Source of the DNA: G020353235 sp035528295
GTDB lineage: Bacteria; Chloroflexota; Dehalococcoidia; Dehalococcoidales; JAUYDJ01
Direction: 5' to 3'
Length of the DNA: 5,526 nucleotides
Assembly: GCA_035528295.1 (NCBI GenBank)
Contig: DATKYY010000014.1
Coordinates: 1 to 5,526, forward strand
The notes below the pieces were generated by a model. It made no database searches. It was not told the DNA's origin and worked only from the letters and a program-made list of their open reading frames with translations. Shown here in pieces: positions 1 to 5,526 of the stretch. How positions within the stretch are numbered: position 1 is the first letter of the stretch; every line of letters begins with the position of its first letter. The position numbers and the translations under genes are program-made.

Positions 1-1
1 A

Positions 2-520
2 GCGGCGGCTATTGAAGAGAAAATAGAGCCACCAGCCGAGCCTGCAGAGGCGGTTGCTGAAGAGAAGATAGAGCCACCAGCCGAGCCTGCAGAGGCGGCT
101 GGCGAGGAGGAGAAGAAAGAAGAGCCGGCCGTAGCCGAAACAGCCGCGGCCGCCAAAACTGAGCCGGCGGAGTCACCCCCCTCTGAAAAAGGCACCACTA
201 AAGTGAAGACCATCGGTGACCAGACCCTTTATACCGGCGAAATAGAGCTAATCATCGCCTCGCCGGTAGACCCCAAGGTAATGGCTAAATTGTTCGCCTA
301 CCTGCAAACCACACCGGAGGTAAAGCTAGTCCATAGCACTGGCTCACTGGAGCGTGGCACCACGATAACGGTGGCGCTGGATAAGCCAGTCCCCATAATT
401 AGCGCTTTATCGTCCCGGCTACCTGAAGTAGAACCAGTAGTGGAGCGAAACGACAAGGATAGCCCGACAAAAGGGAAAAAGGGGATGCTCCGAATCAGGC
501 TGGCGCCAAAAGAAGGCTAA
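2..520 (+). CDS. Partial protein: Ala/Glu/Pro/Lys-rich linker plus small alpha/beta C-terminal domain, function unknown
   Basis: This is the 3' end of a gene that is open through the left edge; 172 residues are visible before the TAA stop. Residues 1 to about 67 are low complexity, rich in Ala, Glu, Pro and Lys, and include two near-identical 15-residue repeats, which suggests a flexible linker. From about residue 74 a folded domain begins at YTGEIELIIASPVD. Its apparent order is strand, helix (VMAKLFAYL), strand (VKLVHSTGS), strand (GTTITVAL), helix (PIISALSSRL), strand, and a terminal strand (MLRIRLA), so a ferredoxin-like fold is a reasonable guess. A GTG at 203 could start a 105-residue protein, but the same frame is open and protein-like all the way to base 2 and no strong Shine-Dalgarno precedes 203, so I treat it as internal. 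The gene lies 18 bp before the assembly ATPase and is probably co-transcribed, suggesting a link to pilus assembly. I do not recognise a named family. Confidence 0.8.
   Translation, partial: AAAIEEKIEPPAEPAEAVAEEKIEPPAEPAEAAGEEEKKEEPAVAETAAAAKTEPAESPPSEKGTTKVKTIGDQTLYTGEIELIIASPVDPKVMAKLFAYLQTTPEVKLVHSTGSLERGTTITVALDKPVPIISALSSRLPEVEPVVERNDKDSPTKGKKGMLRIRLAPKEG
14..103 (+). repeat. Two tandem 45-bp in-frame repeats
   Basis: Units at 14-58 and 59-103 each encode 15 residues beginning EEKIEPPAEPAEA. The first 40 bases of the two units differ at a single position (aaa versus aag in the Lys codon), then diverge over the last five bases. Bases 1-13 still match bases 46-58 at most positions, so the array probably continues to the left of the window. 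The near-identity at DNA level points to recent duplication or slippage within the linker of the first gene. Confidence 0.9.
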
Positions 521-523
521 CCT

Positions 524-535
524 GGAGGGGAGGAG
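524..535 (+). promoter_or_regulatory. Ribosome binding site for the assembly ATPase (supports a GTG start)
   Basis: The purine run GGAGGGGAGGAG lies in the 18-bp gap after the TAA of the upstream gene and ends 3 bases before GTG 539. The first GGAGG sits at a 10-base spacing, close to normal. It supports GTG 539 as the start. Confidence 0.75.
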
Positions 536-538
536 AAA

Positions 539-2251
539 GTGAAGTCATCGGAGAAAAAAATAGCCAAGAAAGAGCTGGGGCAGCTACTGGTTGAAGGCGG
601 GCTGATTAGTGATGAGCAGCTCACCCGCGTCCAGGAGCTGCAGCGTAAGAGTGGTGAAAGGCTAGAGCGAATTCTGCTCCAACAGCGCTTAATCACCACC
701 CAGCAACTTGCTTTCTTCATCAGCCTTCAGCTGGGGATTCCCTTCGTCAATCTGAAGAAAGAGGGAGTCCAAACGCAAGCCCTGAAGCTAATTCCAGAAG
801 CAATCGCCCGAAAATACGGCGTTATCCCGGTACGTATGCTGGATGGTGCCGTCGTGGTTGCCATGGAAGACCCGAGGGATATTCACACCATTGAGGAGCT
901 AACTTCCCTGACCATGAAACGGATTGAGCCGGTAATCAGTACCTTTCAGGATATCCAGGAGATGATTGACCTCAACTACCGGATTGGTGGCGAGATTGAA
1001 GAACAGCTCAGCCAGATTCCGCTTCGTTACCGAAGCGGTGGCGGCGGGATGAGAGAGACACGGGTCTCCGCCGAAGCCATTGCTCAAGCCCCGGTGGTAC
1101 GTGCCATTGACCTGCTTATCAAGCAGGCGGTAAGAGACCGGGCCTCAGATATCCACGTTGAGCCTCAGGAGGACAAGCTACGCATCCGCTACCGCATTGA
1201 TGGTATTTTGAGTGAGGTTATGTCACTCCCCTTGAATGTCCACGAGCCGCTGCTTTCCCGGGTGAAGATTATGGCCGGGCTCAATATTGCCGAGCGCCGC
1301 CGCCCCCAGGACGGTCAGATCTCCTTTGACATGGAGGATAGAGAGGTTGACATCCGGGTGGCTACCTCCAATACGGTATATGGGGAAATGGCGGTGCTCC
1401 GGATTCTGGATAAAACCTTCGCCTTTCTGCCGTTAGCGGAGATCGGCTTTCTACCCGATATTCTGGGGCGATACGCGAGAATGGTAAAGACCCCCTTTGG
1501 CATAATTTTAATCAGCGGTCCCACCGGCTCCGGTAAGACCACCACCCAGTACGCCACGGTCAACCAGCTTGATGCCGTCGGACGCAATATTCTCACCATT
1601 GAAGACCCGGTAGAGTACCGCTTTGCCGATATCAATCAAATGCAGGTCAACCCCGCCGCCGGAGTGAGCTTTGCTACCGGACTTAGAGCCTGTATGAGAC
1701 TTGACCCGGATGTCATTCTGGTCGGCGAGATACGTGATGCGGAGACGGCTCAGATAGCCACCCAGGCCGCCCTGACCGGCCACCTGGTGCTCTCCTCAGT
1801 CCACGCCAATGACGCCGTAGCCACCATTTACCGGATGGTAGACCTGGGTGTAGAAGCCTTCCTGATCACCTCAGCACTGATTGGCGTGGTCGCCCAGAGA
1901 ATGGTGCGCAAGGTCTGCCCCTATTGCTCCGGACCTACGCCGGTCGCTGACGATGAACGGGAAGCCTACGAGAAGGAACTTAAAGAGAAGCGCACTGAAT
2001 TCATAATCGGCGCCGGTTGCACTTTCTGTGCCAACACCGGCTTTCAGGGTCGAACCGGCATCTTTGAGGTTTTGACCACGAGCGAGGACCTGAACCGGCT
2101 GGTCCTGGCCGGTGCCAGCGCTAATGAAATTCGCTCTGTCGCCTCTAAAGAAGGGATGCTCTCACTGTGGCATGATGGCATGCTGAAAGTAAAAATGGGT
2201 ATCACCACCCCCAGTGAAGTCATTCGCAATGTCTTCTCCATAACCTATTAG
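539..2251 (+). CDS. pilB: Type IV pilus / type II secretion assembly ATPase (PilB/GspE family)
   Basis: This cytoplasmic hexameric ATPase powers filament assembly by driving the platform protein encoded next. The 570-residue length is normal for PilB/GspE. Residues about 11-145 form a MshEN-type N-terminal region (ELGQLLVEGGLISDEQL, then LGIPFVNL), known in this family for c-di-GMP binding. Residues about 180-300 are the N2 part (SDIHVEP at 203-209, RRRPQDGQ at 253-260). The C-terminal motor has Walker A GPTGSGKT at 327-334, the Asp box with E355/D356, Walker B with GEIRD at 396-400, and the His box TGH at 413-415 with VHAND at 421-425. Cys460, Cys463, Cys494 and Cys497 form the CxxC...CxxC zinc site typical of PilB/GspE and absent from PilT-type retraction ATPases. 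All catalytic motifs are intact. A strong Shine-Dalgarno run supports GTG 539. Pilus versus secretion use cannot be decided from this protein; the minor pilins downstream favour a pilus, so the symbol is provisional. Confidence 0.96.
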   Translation: MKSSEKKIAKKELGQLLVEGGLISDEQLTRVQELQRKSGERLERILLQQRLITTQQLAFFISLQLGIPFVNLKKEGVQTQALKLIPEAIARKYGVIPVRMLDGAVVVAMEDPRDIHTIEELTSLTMKRIEPVISTFQDIQEMIDLNYRIGGEIEEQLSQIPLRYRSGGGGMRETRVSAEAIAQAPVVRAIDLLIKQAVRDRASDIHVEPQEDKLRIRYRIDGILSEVMSLPLNVHEPLLSRVKIMAGLNIAERRRPQDGQISFDMEDREVDIRVATSNTVYGEMAVLRILDKTFAFLPLAEIGFLPDILGRYARMVKTPFGIILISGPTGSGKTTTQYATVNQLDAVGRNILTIEDPVEYRFADINQMQVNPAAGVSFATGLRACMRLDPDVILVGEIRDAETAQIATQAALTGHLVLSSVHANDAVATIYRMVDLGVEAFLITSALIGVVAQRMVRKVCPYCSGPTPVADDEREAYEKELKEKRTEFIIGAGCTFCANTGFQGRTGIFEVLTTSEDLNRLVLAGASANEIRSVASKEGMLSLWHDGMLKVKMGITTPSEVIRNVFSITY

Positions 2252-2256
2252 GGGGG
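2250..2256 (+). promoter_or_regulatory. Ribosome binding site for the platform protein, overlapping the ATPase stop codon
   Basis: AGGGGGG shares its first two bases with the TAG stop of the ATPase and ends 3 bases before ATG 2260. It is G-rich rather than the usual AGGAGG. Translation of the two genes is probably coupled. Confidence 0.6.
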
Positions 2257-2259
2257 AAA

Positions 2260-3510
2260 ATGACCAGCACTATTGAGAGCCTTAAAAAGCCAAAACCGGT
2301 AACCTTCCGCTATGAAGCCTATGACCGGCAGGGGAAGCTGGTAAAGGGCAGCGTCAAGGCGCCCAATGAGCTGGCCGCAGAGCGGCTTATTGTCGCTAAG
2401 GGCTACAACCCGATACAGGTACAGTCCGCCCCCTCTGTGTTCAGCCTGGAAGAGGCACTGCCGAGCTTTTTCAAGGTAAAGCCGCGGGATGTCATCGTCT
2501 TTTCTCGCCAGCTGGCGATACTGCTCCGGGCGGGCATCTCACTGCTACCGGCAATGGAAATTCTTCAGGGCCAGGTAGCCACCAGCCGCGCCTTCAAGAA
2601 AATCCTGGAATCCATCATTTTAGACATCCGCGGCGGAGTTTCATTTTCCCAGGCCCTGAGCAAACACCCCAAGGCTTTTGGCGAGATTTATTACCGGACC
2701 ATTTCCGTTGGCGAACAATCGGGAGACCTGCAGAGTGTCCTGCAGCGAATGGCTGACTATCAGGAACGACAGAACATGATGGCCAAAAAGATAAGTAAGG
2801 CCCTGGTCTATCCCGCGATAGTCCTTGGCGTCGGCTTTGTAGTCATTATAATTCTTATCACCGTGGTCATGCCAAGCCTGCTGGACATGTTCACCACCAT
2901 GAATGTGGAGCTACCCCTGCCCACCCGAATCCTGATTGGACTGACCGAATTTGTCACCGGCAACATGCTCTATCTCGTCATCGTCGGGGCAATATTGGTG
3001 GCGACGATACTGTGGATGGTCAAGCAGCCGACCGGAAGGCGGATACTTGACCGTATCCGGCTCAATGCGCCCTTAATCGGGACGGCGACTCTCATGTCAG
3101 AGCTGGGCCGTTTCAGCCGAACGGTATCGGTACTGATAAGCGCCGGGATGAACCTGCAGGAGATAATGGAGATGGCACCCTACTCCACCAATAATTATGT
3201 CTTCCGCAACGCCTTGCATGAGGTGAGGGACAAGCTTTACCTGGGTGAGGGACTAGCCGCACCGATGTCCCGTATTGACCTGTTCCCGCCACTACTCATC
3301 CAGATGGTAGCCGTCGGGGAGGAAAGCAACACCCTTGACTTCACTTTGGGAGTGGTAGCTGATTTCTGCGAAAATACCGCCGACGAAAAGGCAGCTACCA
3401 TAGTCGGCTTGATAGGCCCACTGGCTACCGTCGGCATTGCACTGCTGGTCGGTTTTATCGCCATCTCGGTACTAATGCCAATGTATACCCTCACCGGCGC
3501 CTTTGGTTAA
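2260..3510 (+). CDS. pilC: Type IV pilus / type II secretion inner-membrane platform protein (PilC/GspF family)
   Basis: This polytopic inner-membrane protein links the cytoplasmic ATPase to pilin extraction from the membrane. The 416 residues match the usual family length of about 400. Residues about 15-56 are the N-terminal cytoplasmic segment (FRYEAYDRQGKLVKGSV, then AAERLIVAKGYNPIQVQ). Two duplicated GspF domains follow. The first, about 79-202, has FSRQLAILLRAGISLL and GEQSGDL at 151-157. The second, about 282-404, has FSRTVSVLISAGMNLQ and GEESNTLD at 353-360. Hydrophobic segments at about 186-206, 235-254 and 380-402 give the expected three transmembrane helices. It begins 8 bp after the ATPase stop, the standard pilB-pilC or gspE-gspF arrangement. 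No truncation or frameshift is visible. As with the ATPase, the choice between pilC and gspF rests on context, so the symbol is provisional. Confidence 0.96.
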   Translation: MTSTIESLKKPKPVTFRYEAYDRQGKLVKGSVKAPNELAAERLIVAKGYNPIQVQSAPSVFSLEEALPSFFKVKPRDVIVFSRQLAILLRAGISLLPAMEILQGQVATSRAFKKILESIILDIRGGVSFSQALSKHPKAFGEIYYRTISVGEQSGDLQSVLQRMADYQERQNMMAKKISKALVYPAIVLGVGFVVIIILITVVMPSLLDMFTTMNVELPLPTRILIGLTEFVTGNMLYLVIVGAILVATILWMVKQPTGRRILDRIRLNAPLIGTATLMSELGRFSRTVSVLISAGMNLQEIMEMAPYSTNNYVFRNALHEVRDKLYLGEGLAAPMSRIDLFPPLLIQMVAVGEESNTLDFTLGVVADFCENTADEKAATIVGLIGPLATVGIALLVGFIAISVLMPMYTLTGAFG

Positions 3511-3534
3511 TCAAAAGTGATGGTAGCTGATGTT

Positions 3535-3966
3535 ATGAAATTTCTGGTTAAGGCAATAACTGGGTTTTTTCGGGGGCAGCGGGGCATAGGCCTGATGGAA
3601 GTCCTGGTAGCCGTGGCCATTCTGGGGTTTATCGGGGCGAGCGTGGTGGCCGCCCTTAGTACCAACTACCGCGCCACCCGTATCACCGATGAGAAGGTAA
3701 CCGCCGCCAGTCTGGCCAGTGACTATATTGAGACTATCAAGTCCAGCTCTTACAACGCTAGCTACCCCGAGGCCGAATCTTATAATATTACTGTCCCCAT
3801 TCAATACAAGGTGGTTAGCACCACCGAATGCACCAACGATGCCGATGATGCCGAGAGCTTTAGTACTTGTACCGGGAACGAGACTTACCAGAGAATTATC
3901 GTTACCGTTTACCGGGAGTCGGGAAAAGAGGTCCTGGCAATCTGCACGGCGAGGACAAAGAAATGA
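3535..3966 (+). CDS. Minor prepilin, PilV/GspI-like
   Basis: This type IV pilin-like protein (143 residues from ATG 3535) should be cleaved by a prepilin peptidase and inserted in the filament or its initiation complex. A positively charged 17-residue leader ends in QRG, followed by IGLMEVLVAVAILGFIG, with cleavage expected at Gly17/Ile18. Glu22 is at mature position +5, which is canonical; Ile at +1 is less common than Phe or Met. The hydrophobic helix continues into ASDYIETIKSSSY, a pattern seen in PilV-type minor pilins. The C-terminal part contains Cys99, Cys112 and Cys137, so a disulfide-bounded loop (99-112) is possible. The start is uncertain: GTG 3517 and ATG 3520 are in frame and would add 5 or 6 residues. 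None of the three has a clear Shine-Dalgarno, and I chose 3535 because it gives a compact charged leader. It overlaps the next gene by 4 bp. Confidence 0.88.
   Translation: MKFLVKAITGFFRGQRGIGLMEVLVAVAILGFIGASVVAALSTNYRATRITDEKVTAASLASDYIETIKSSSYNASYPEAESYNITVPIQYKVVSTTECTNDADDAESFSTCTGNETYQRIIVTVYRESGKEVLAICTARTKK
3951..3954 (+). promoter_or_regulatory. Ribosome binding site deciding the start of the PilW-like gene
   Basis: GAGG lies 8 bases before ATG 3963, inside the end of the PilV-like gene. It supports ATG 3963 over the longer in-frame extension back to 3867, which would put 32 extra residues ahead of the prepilin leader. Confidence 0.65.
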
Positions 3967-4466
3967 AACAGGCCGGGTTCACACTGATTGAACTATTGGT
4001 AACGCTAGCCATCGGCAGCGTAATACTGGTCGGTGTCTCCATGAGCCTCCAGCAGATTGTCTGGGGCACCGGCCGGAACAACAGCCAGGTGGTAGCCCTG
4101 ACCAATGTAAATCAGGCGGCGTTAGCTATCAAGAAAGACCTGATGATGACCCAGAGCACCAACCTCCCCGACCCCGACGAGGACCCCAACCCGCAAAGCT
4201 CGGTGACCCTGAGCTGGACGGACTACACCGGCTTTTCATCGGAGAACAGCACTTCCCATAACTGCCAATATACCCTTTCCGGCACCGTGCTGCAGCGCAC
4301 CTACGACGGCGTGGTGAGCATTGTCGGCCGGCACATAACCGACCTCGGCTTTACCCAGAACGGCAGAGTAATCAATGTCACCATTACCGCCACCGGTCCC
4401 AGCGTGCCGCAGCGGAGCGCCACCGTTGAGTTCAGCGGCTTTATCCGGGCGGAGGTGATAGAGTGA
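3963..4466 (+). CDS. Minor prepilin, PilW/GspJ-like
   Basis: This 167-residue type IV pilin-like protein is a predicted minor subunit of the filament initiation or tip complex. It has a very short leader, MKQAG, then the textbook mature N-terminus FTLIELLVTLAIGSVILVG. Cleavage is expected at Gly5/Phe6, and Glu10 is at mature +5. The helix runs on through SMSLQQIVWG and about residue 60. After it comes a beta-rich globular part with polar, Pro/Asp-rich loops (NLPDPDEDPNPQSS) and a late segment ITDLGFTQNGRVINVTI that resembles the C-terminal region of PilW/GspJ proteins. One Cys is visible in the globular part. The start overlaps the PilV-like stop as ATGA and the stop overlaps the next GTG start as GTGA, so all three minor pilins appear translationally coupled. 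The PilW versus GspJ label is approximate; the prepilin assignment is secure. Confidence 0.92.
   Translation: MKQAGFTLIELLVTLAIGSVILVGVSMSLQQIVWGTGRNNSQVVALTNVNQAALAIKKDLMMTQSTNLPDPDEDPNPQSSVTLSWTDYTGFSSENSTSHNCQYTLSGTVLQRTYDGVVSIVGRHITDLGFTQNGRVINVTITATGPSVPQRSATVEFSGFIRAEVIE
4451..4455 (+). promoter_or_regulatory. Ribosome binding site deciding the GTG start of the PilX-like gene
   Basis: GGAGG sits 7 bases before GTG 4463, within the last codons of the PilW-like gene. Together with the GTGA start/stop overlap it fixes the start of the final gene. Confidence 0.8.
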
Positions 4467-5526
4467 TAAAAAAGAGAGAGGTGGGACAGGTCTTCATCCT
4501 GGTCCTGATACTGCTCGCCATCGGCTCAACACTGGCAATTCAGGCGCTCCGGCTGACCGATACCTCACTCAAGAGCAGCCAGATTGCCACCCGCCAGACA
4601 CAGTTAATCTACGCCGCCGACACGGCGCAGGAATACATCCTGTGGAAGCTTCAATATACCGATTTGGGGGAGGATTTGCTGAATTACGGCCCATCGGCCA
4701 ACTTAACCTGCGATACCTGCCCGATATTGGTTAACCTCTTCATCACTATGCGGGCGGTGCCCGGTAAAGGCGGGATAATTCTGGCCACCGATGATGTTAT
4801 CCAGCCGACCAAGACGGTTACCCCGGACACCATTGCCAATAATACCTTCCAAACCGTTACCTATACCATAAAACTGGAGCAGCTCAGCGCCAACACCACT
4901 CAAGGTCTGGATGCAATCTATGACATCCTGCCCGACGTTTATGATTACTCTGATTTTGTCCCCAATAGCTGCCAAATGAGAACAGACGGTGGTCCCTGGC
5001 TGAGCATCCCCGACCCTGCCTTCGAGAATCCACCCACACGGTGGCGCCTGAAGTGGCCGGCCAATTATGACCCTGACACCAGCGCCAATCCCTTCTCTTC
5101 GGACAATGCAAGTCCATACTACTTTCACGGCATGAGGGACTTCACCACCAGGCAGGTGAAGGAAATAAAATTCCAGATGCAACACAACTTTAAAGCGGAA
5201 GACAACGACCGGGTGCACTGCAACTGGGTTGTCTTGAAACTGGGGGATATTGATACATTAAGTGGTCCCCAGGCCCCTTTGACGGTGGGGAACCCGGCCA
5301 ATCCCGGGGTGTGTGATGATGACGGGCTAATTCAGATAGTGAAAATCTCCGACCCCGATATTATCCCGCCCGGCGTGGAGACGAGCATTGATTACACCAT
5401 CCAAATCACCAACCAGGACGGCTACACCCACCATGTGAGTGAGATATACGATTACCTGCCCCCGGGCTTCACCTACACCGGTCCGACCAGTAATATGAGC
5501 ACTAATGACCCGGTGGAGACCGAGAG
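4463..5526 (+). CDS. Partial PilX/GspK-like minor pilin with DUF11-like repeats, possible pilus tip subunit
   Basis: The frame is open from GTG 4463 to the right edge (354 codons visible). The N-terminus has a basic 8-residue segment (IKKREVG), then a hydrophobic helix QVFILVLILLAIGSTLAIQAL and a helical stretch with YAADTAQEYILWKL, which matches the PilX-type layout at residues about 1-65. There is no FTLIE motif and mature +5 would be Leu, as is also seen in tip-type GspK subunits. Residues about 117-276 and 294 onward look like two DUF11-type repeats. Each has Lys, P-D-x-I, YTI, then IYD-x-LP at matching spacing: P121, Y134 and I152 in the first; P298, Y311 and I328 in the second. Cysteines are at 83, 86 (CDTC), 170, 253 and 284. 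A large extracellular module on a minor pilin anchor, coupled to PilV- and PilW-like genes, suggests an exposed tip or adhesive role; that role is inferred. Confidence 0.85.
   Translation, partial: MIKKREVGQVFILVLILLAIGSTLAIQALRLTDTSLKSSQIATRQTQLIYAADTAQEYILWKLQYTDLGEDLLNYGPSANLTCDTCPILVNLFITMRAVPGKGGIILATDDVIQPTKTVTPDTIANNTFQTVTYTIKLEQLSANTTQGLDAIYDILPDVYDYSDFVPNSCQMRTDGGPWLSIPDPAFENPPTRWRLKWPANYDPDTSANPFSSDNASPYYFHGMRDFTTRQVKEIKFQMQHNFKAEDNDRVHCNWVVLKLGDIDTLSGPQAPLTVGNPANPGVCDDDGLIQIVKISDPDIIPPGVETSIDYTIQITNQDGYTHHVSEIYDYLPPGFTYTGPTSNMSTNDPVETE
4811..5290 (+). other. DUF11-like domain, copy 1
   Basis: This covers residues about 117-276 of the PilX-like protein. It opens with KTVTPDTI and TVTYTIKL, passes AIYDILPDVYDY, and closes with QVKEIKFQMQ and VHCNWVVLKLG, the strand order expected of the extracellular DUF11 beta-sandwich family. 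An insert rich in Pro, Asp and Trp (about 175-220) makes it longer than a typical repeat. Boundaries are estimated by eye. Confidence 0.6.
5342..5526 (+). other. DUF11-like domain, copy 2 (cut by the window edge)
   Basis: This covers residues about 294-354. KISDPDII, GVETSIDYTIQITN and IYDYLPPGFTYTG follow the start of the DUF11 pattern closely and are nearer the family norm than copy 1. Only the first half is in the window, so further repeats may follow. Confidence 0.7.

Noticed and set aside
203..520. Independent 105-residue protein starting at GTG 203
   Set aside because: The same frame is open to base 2 with repetitive but protein-like content, and no good Shine-Dalgarno precedes the GTG. 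An internal start cannot be excluded, but the longer protein is simpler.
3501..3520. Possible small inverted repeat or terminator near TTGGTTAATCAA after the platform gene
   Set aside because: The symmetry is imperfect, there is no stem of useful length or T-run, and the next gene begins within 24 bases.
3511..3804. 97-codon minus-strand frame over the PilV-like gene
   Set aside because: It is antisense to a clear prepilin with leader, cleavage site and +5 Glu; no motif or ribosome binding site supports the reverse frame.
3867..3962. Longer N-terminus for the PilW-like protein
   Set aside because: It would place 32 residues overlapping the PilV-like gene ahead of MKQAG/FTLIE. ATG 3963 has a GAGG site and gives a normal short leader.
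3719..3991. 90-codon plus-strand frame out of phase inside the PilV-like gene
   Set aside because: Its translation is low in recognisable structure and it overlaps two well-supported prepilin genes in other frames.
4703..5218. 171-codon open frame on the minus strand
   Set aside because: It lies entirely antisense to the PilX-like frame, which shows family motifs, a matching ribosome binding site and a start/stop overlap. The minus-strand translation shows no domain I recognise.

Overview
The window looks like an ordinary bacterial chromosomal segment. It carries one rightward gene cluster for a type IV pilus or type II secretion-like machine, with no RNA genes, mobile elements or CRISPR visible. 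All six coding regions lie on the + strand with almost no intergenic DNA: gaps of 18, 8 and 24 bp, then two 4-bp stop/start overlaps. This indicates a single polycistronic message whose promoter lies upstream of base 1 and whose terminator lies downstream of base 5526. The style of the minor pilins, the DUF11-bearing PilX-like protein and the domain encoded just before the ATPase resemble what I recall from Chloroflexota (Dehalococcoidia-type) genomes. That placement is an inference from memory, not a search result.

Layout: bases 2-520 are the 3' end of a gene with an Ala/Glu/Pro/Lys-rich repetitive linker followed by a compact alpha/beta C-terminal domain of unknown function. Bases 539-2251 encode a complete PilB/GspE assembly ATPase with a MshEN-type N-terminal region. 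Bases 2260-3510 encode a complete PilC/GspF inner-membrane platform protein. Bases 3535-3966, 3963-4466 and 4463-5526 (open at the 3' edge) encode three successive minor pilin-like proteins in the order PilV-like, PilW/GspJ-like, PilX/GspK-like.

Working model: the ATPase drives the platform protein, which extracts processed pilins from the membrane into a filament. The three minor pilins would form the initiating or tip complex. The last one is the most unusual. It has a short N-terminal membrane anchor without the canonical +5 glutamate, followed by at least two DUF11-like beta-sandwich repeats separated by about 177 residues, and it continues past the window. It is a plausible surface-exposed tip or adhesin subunit. 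A major pilin, prepilin peptidase, retraction ATPase and PilM/N/O/Q are not in this window, so the choice between a pilus and a secretion system cannot be settled here.
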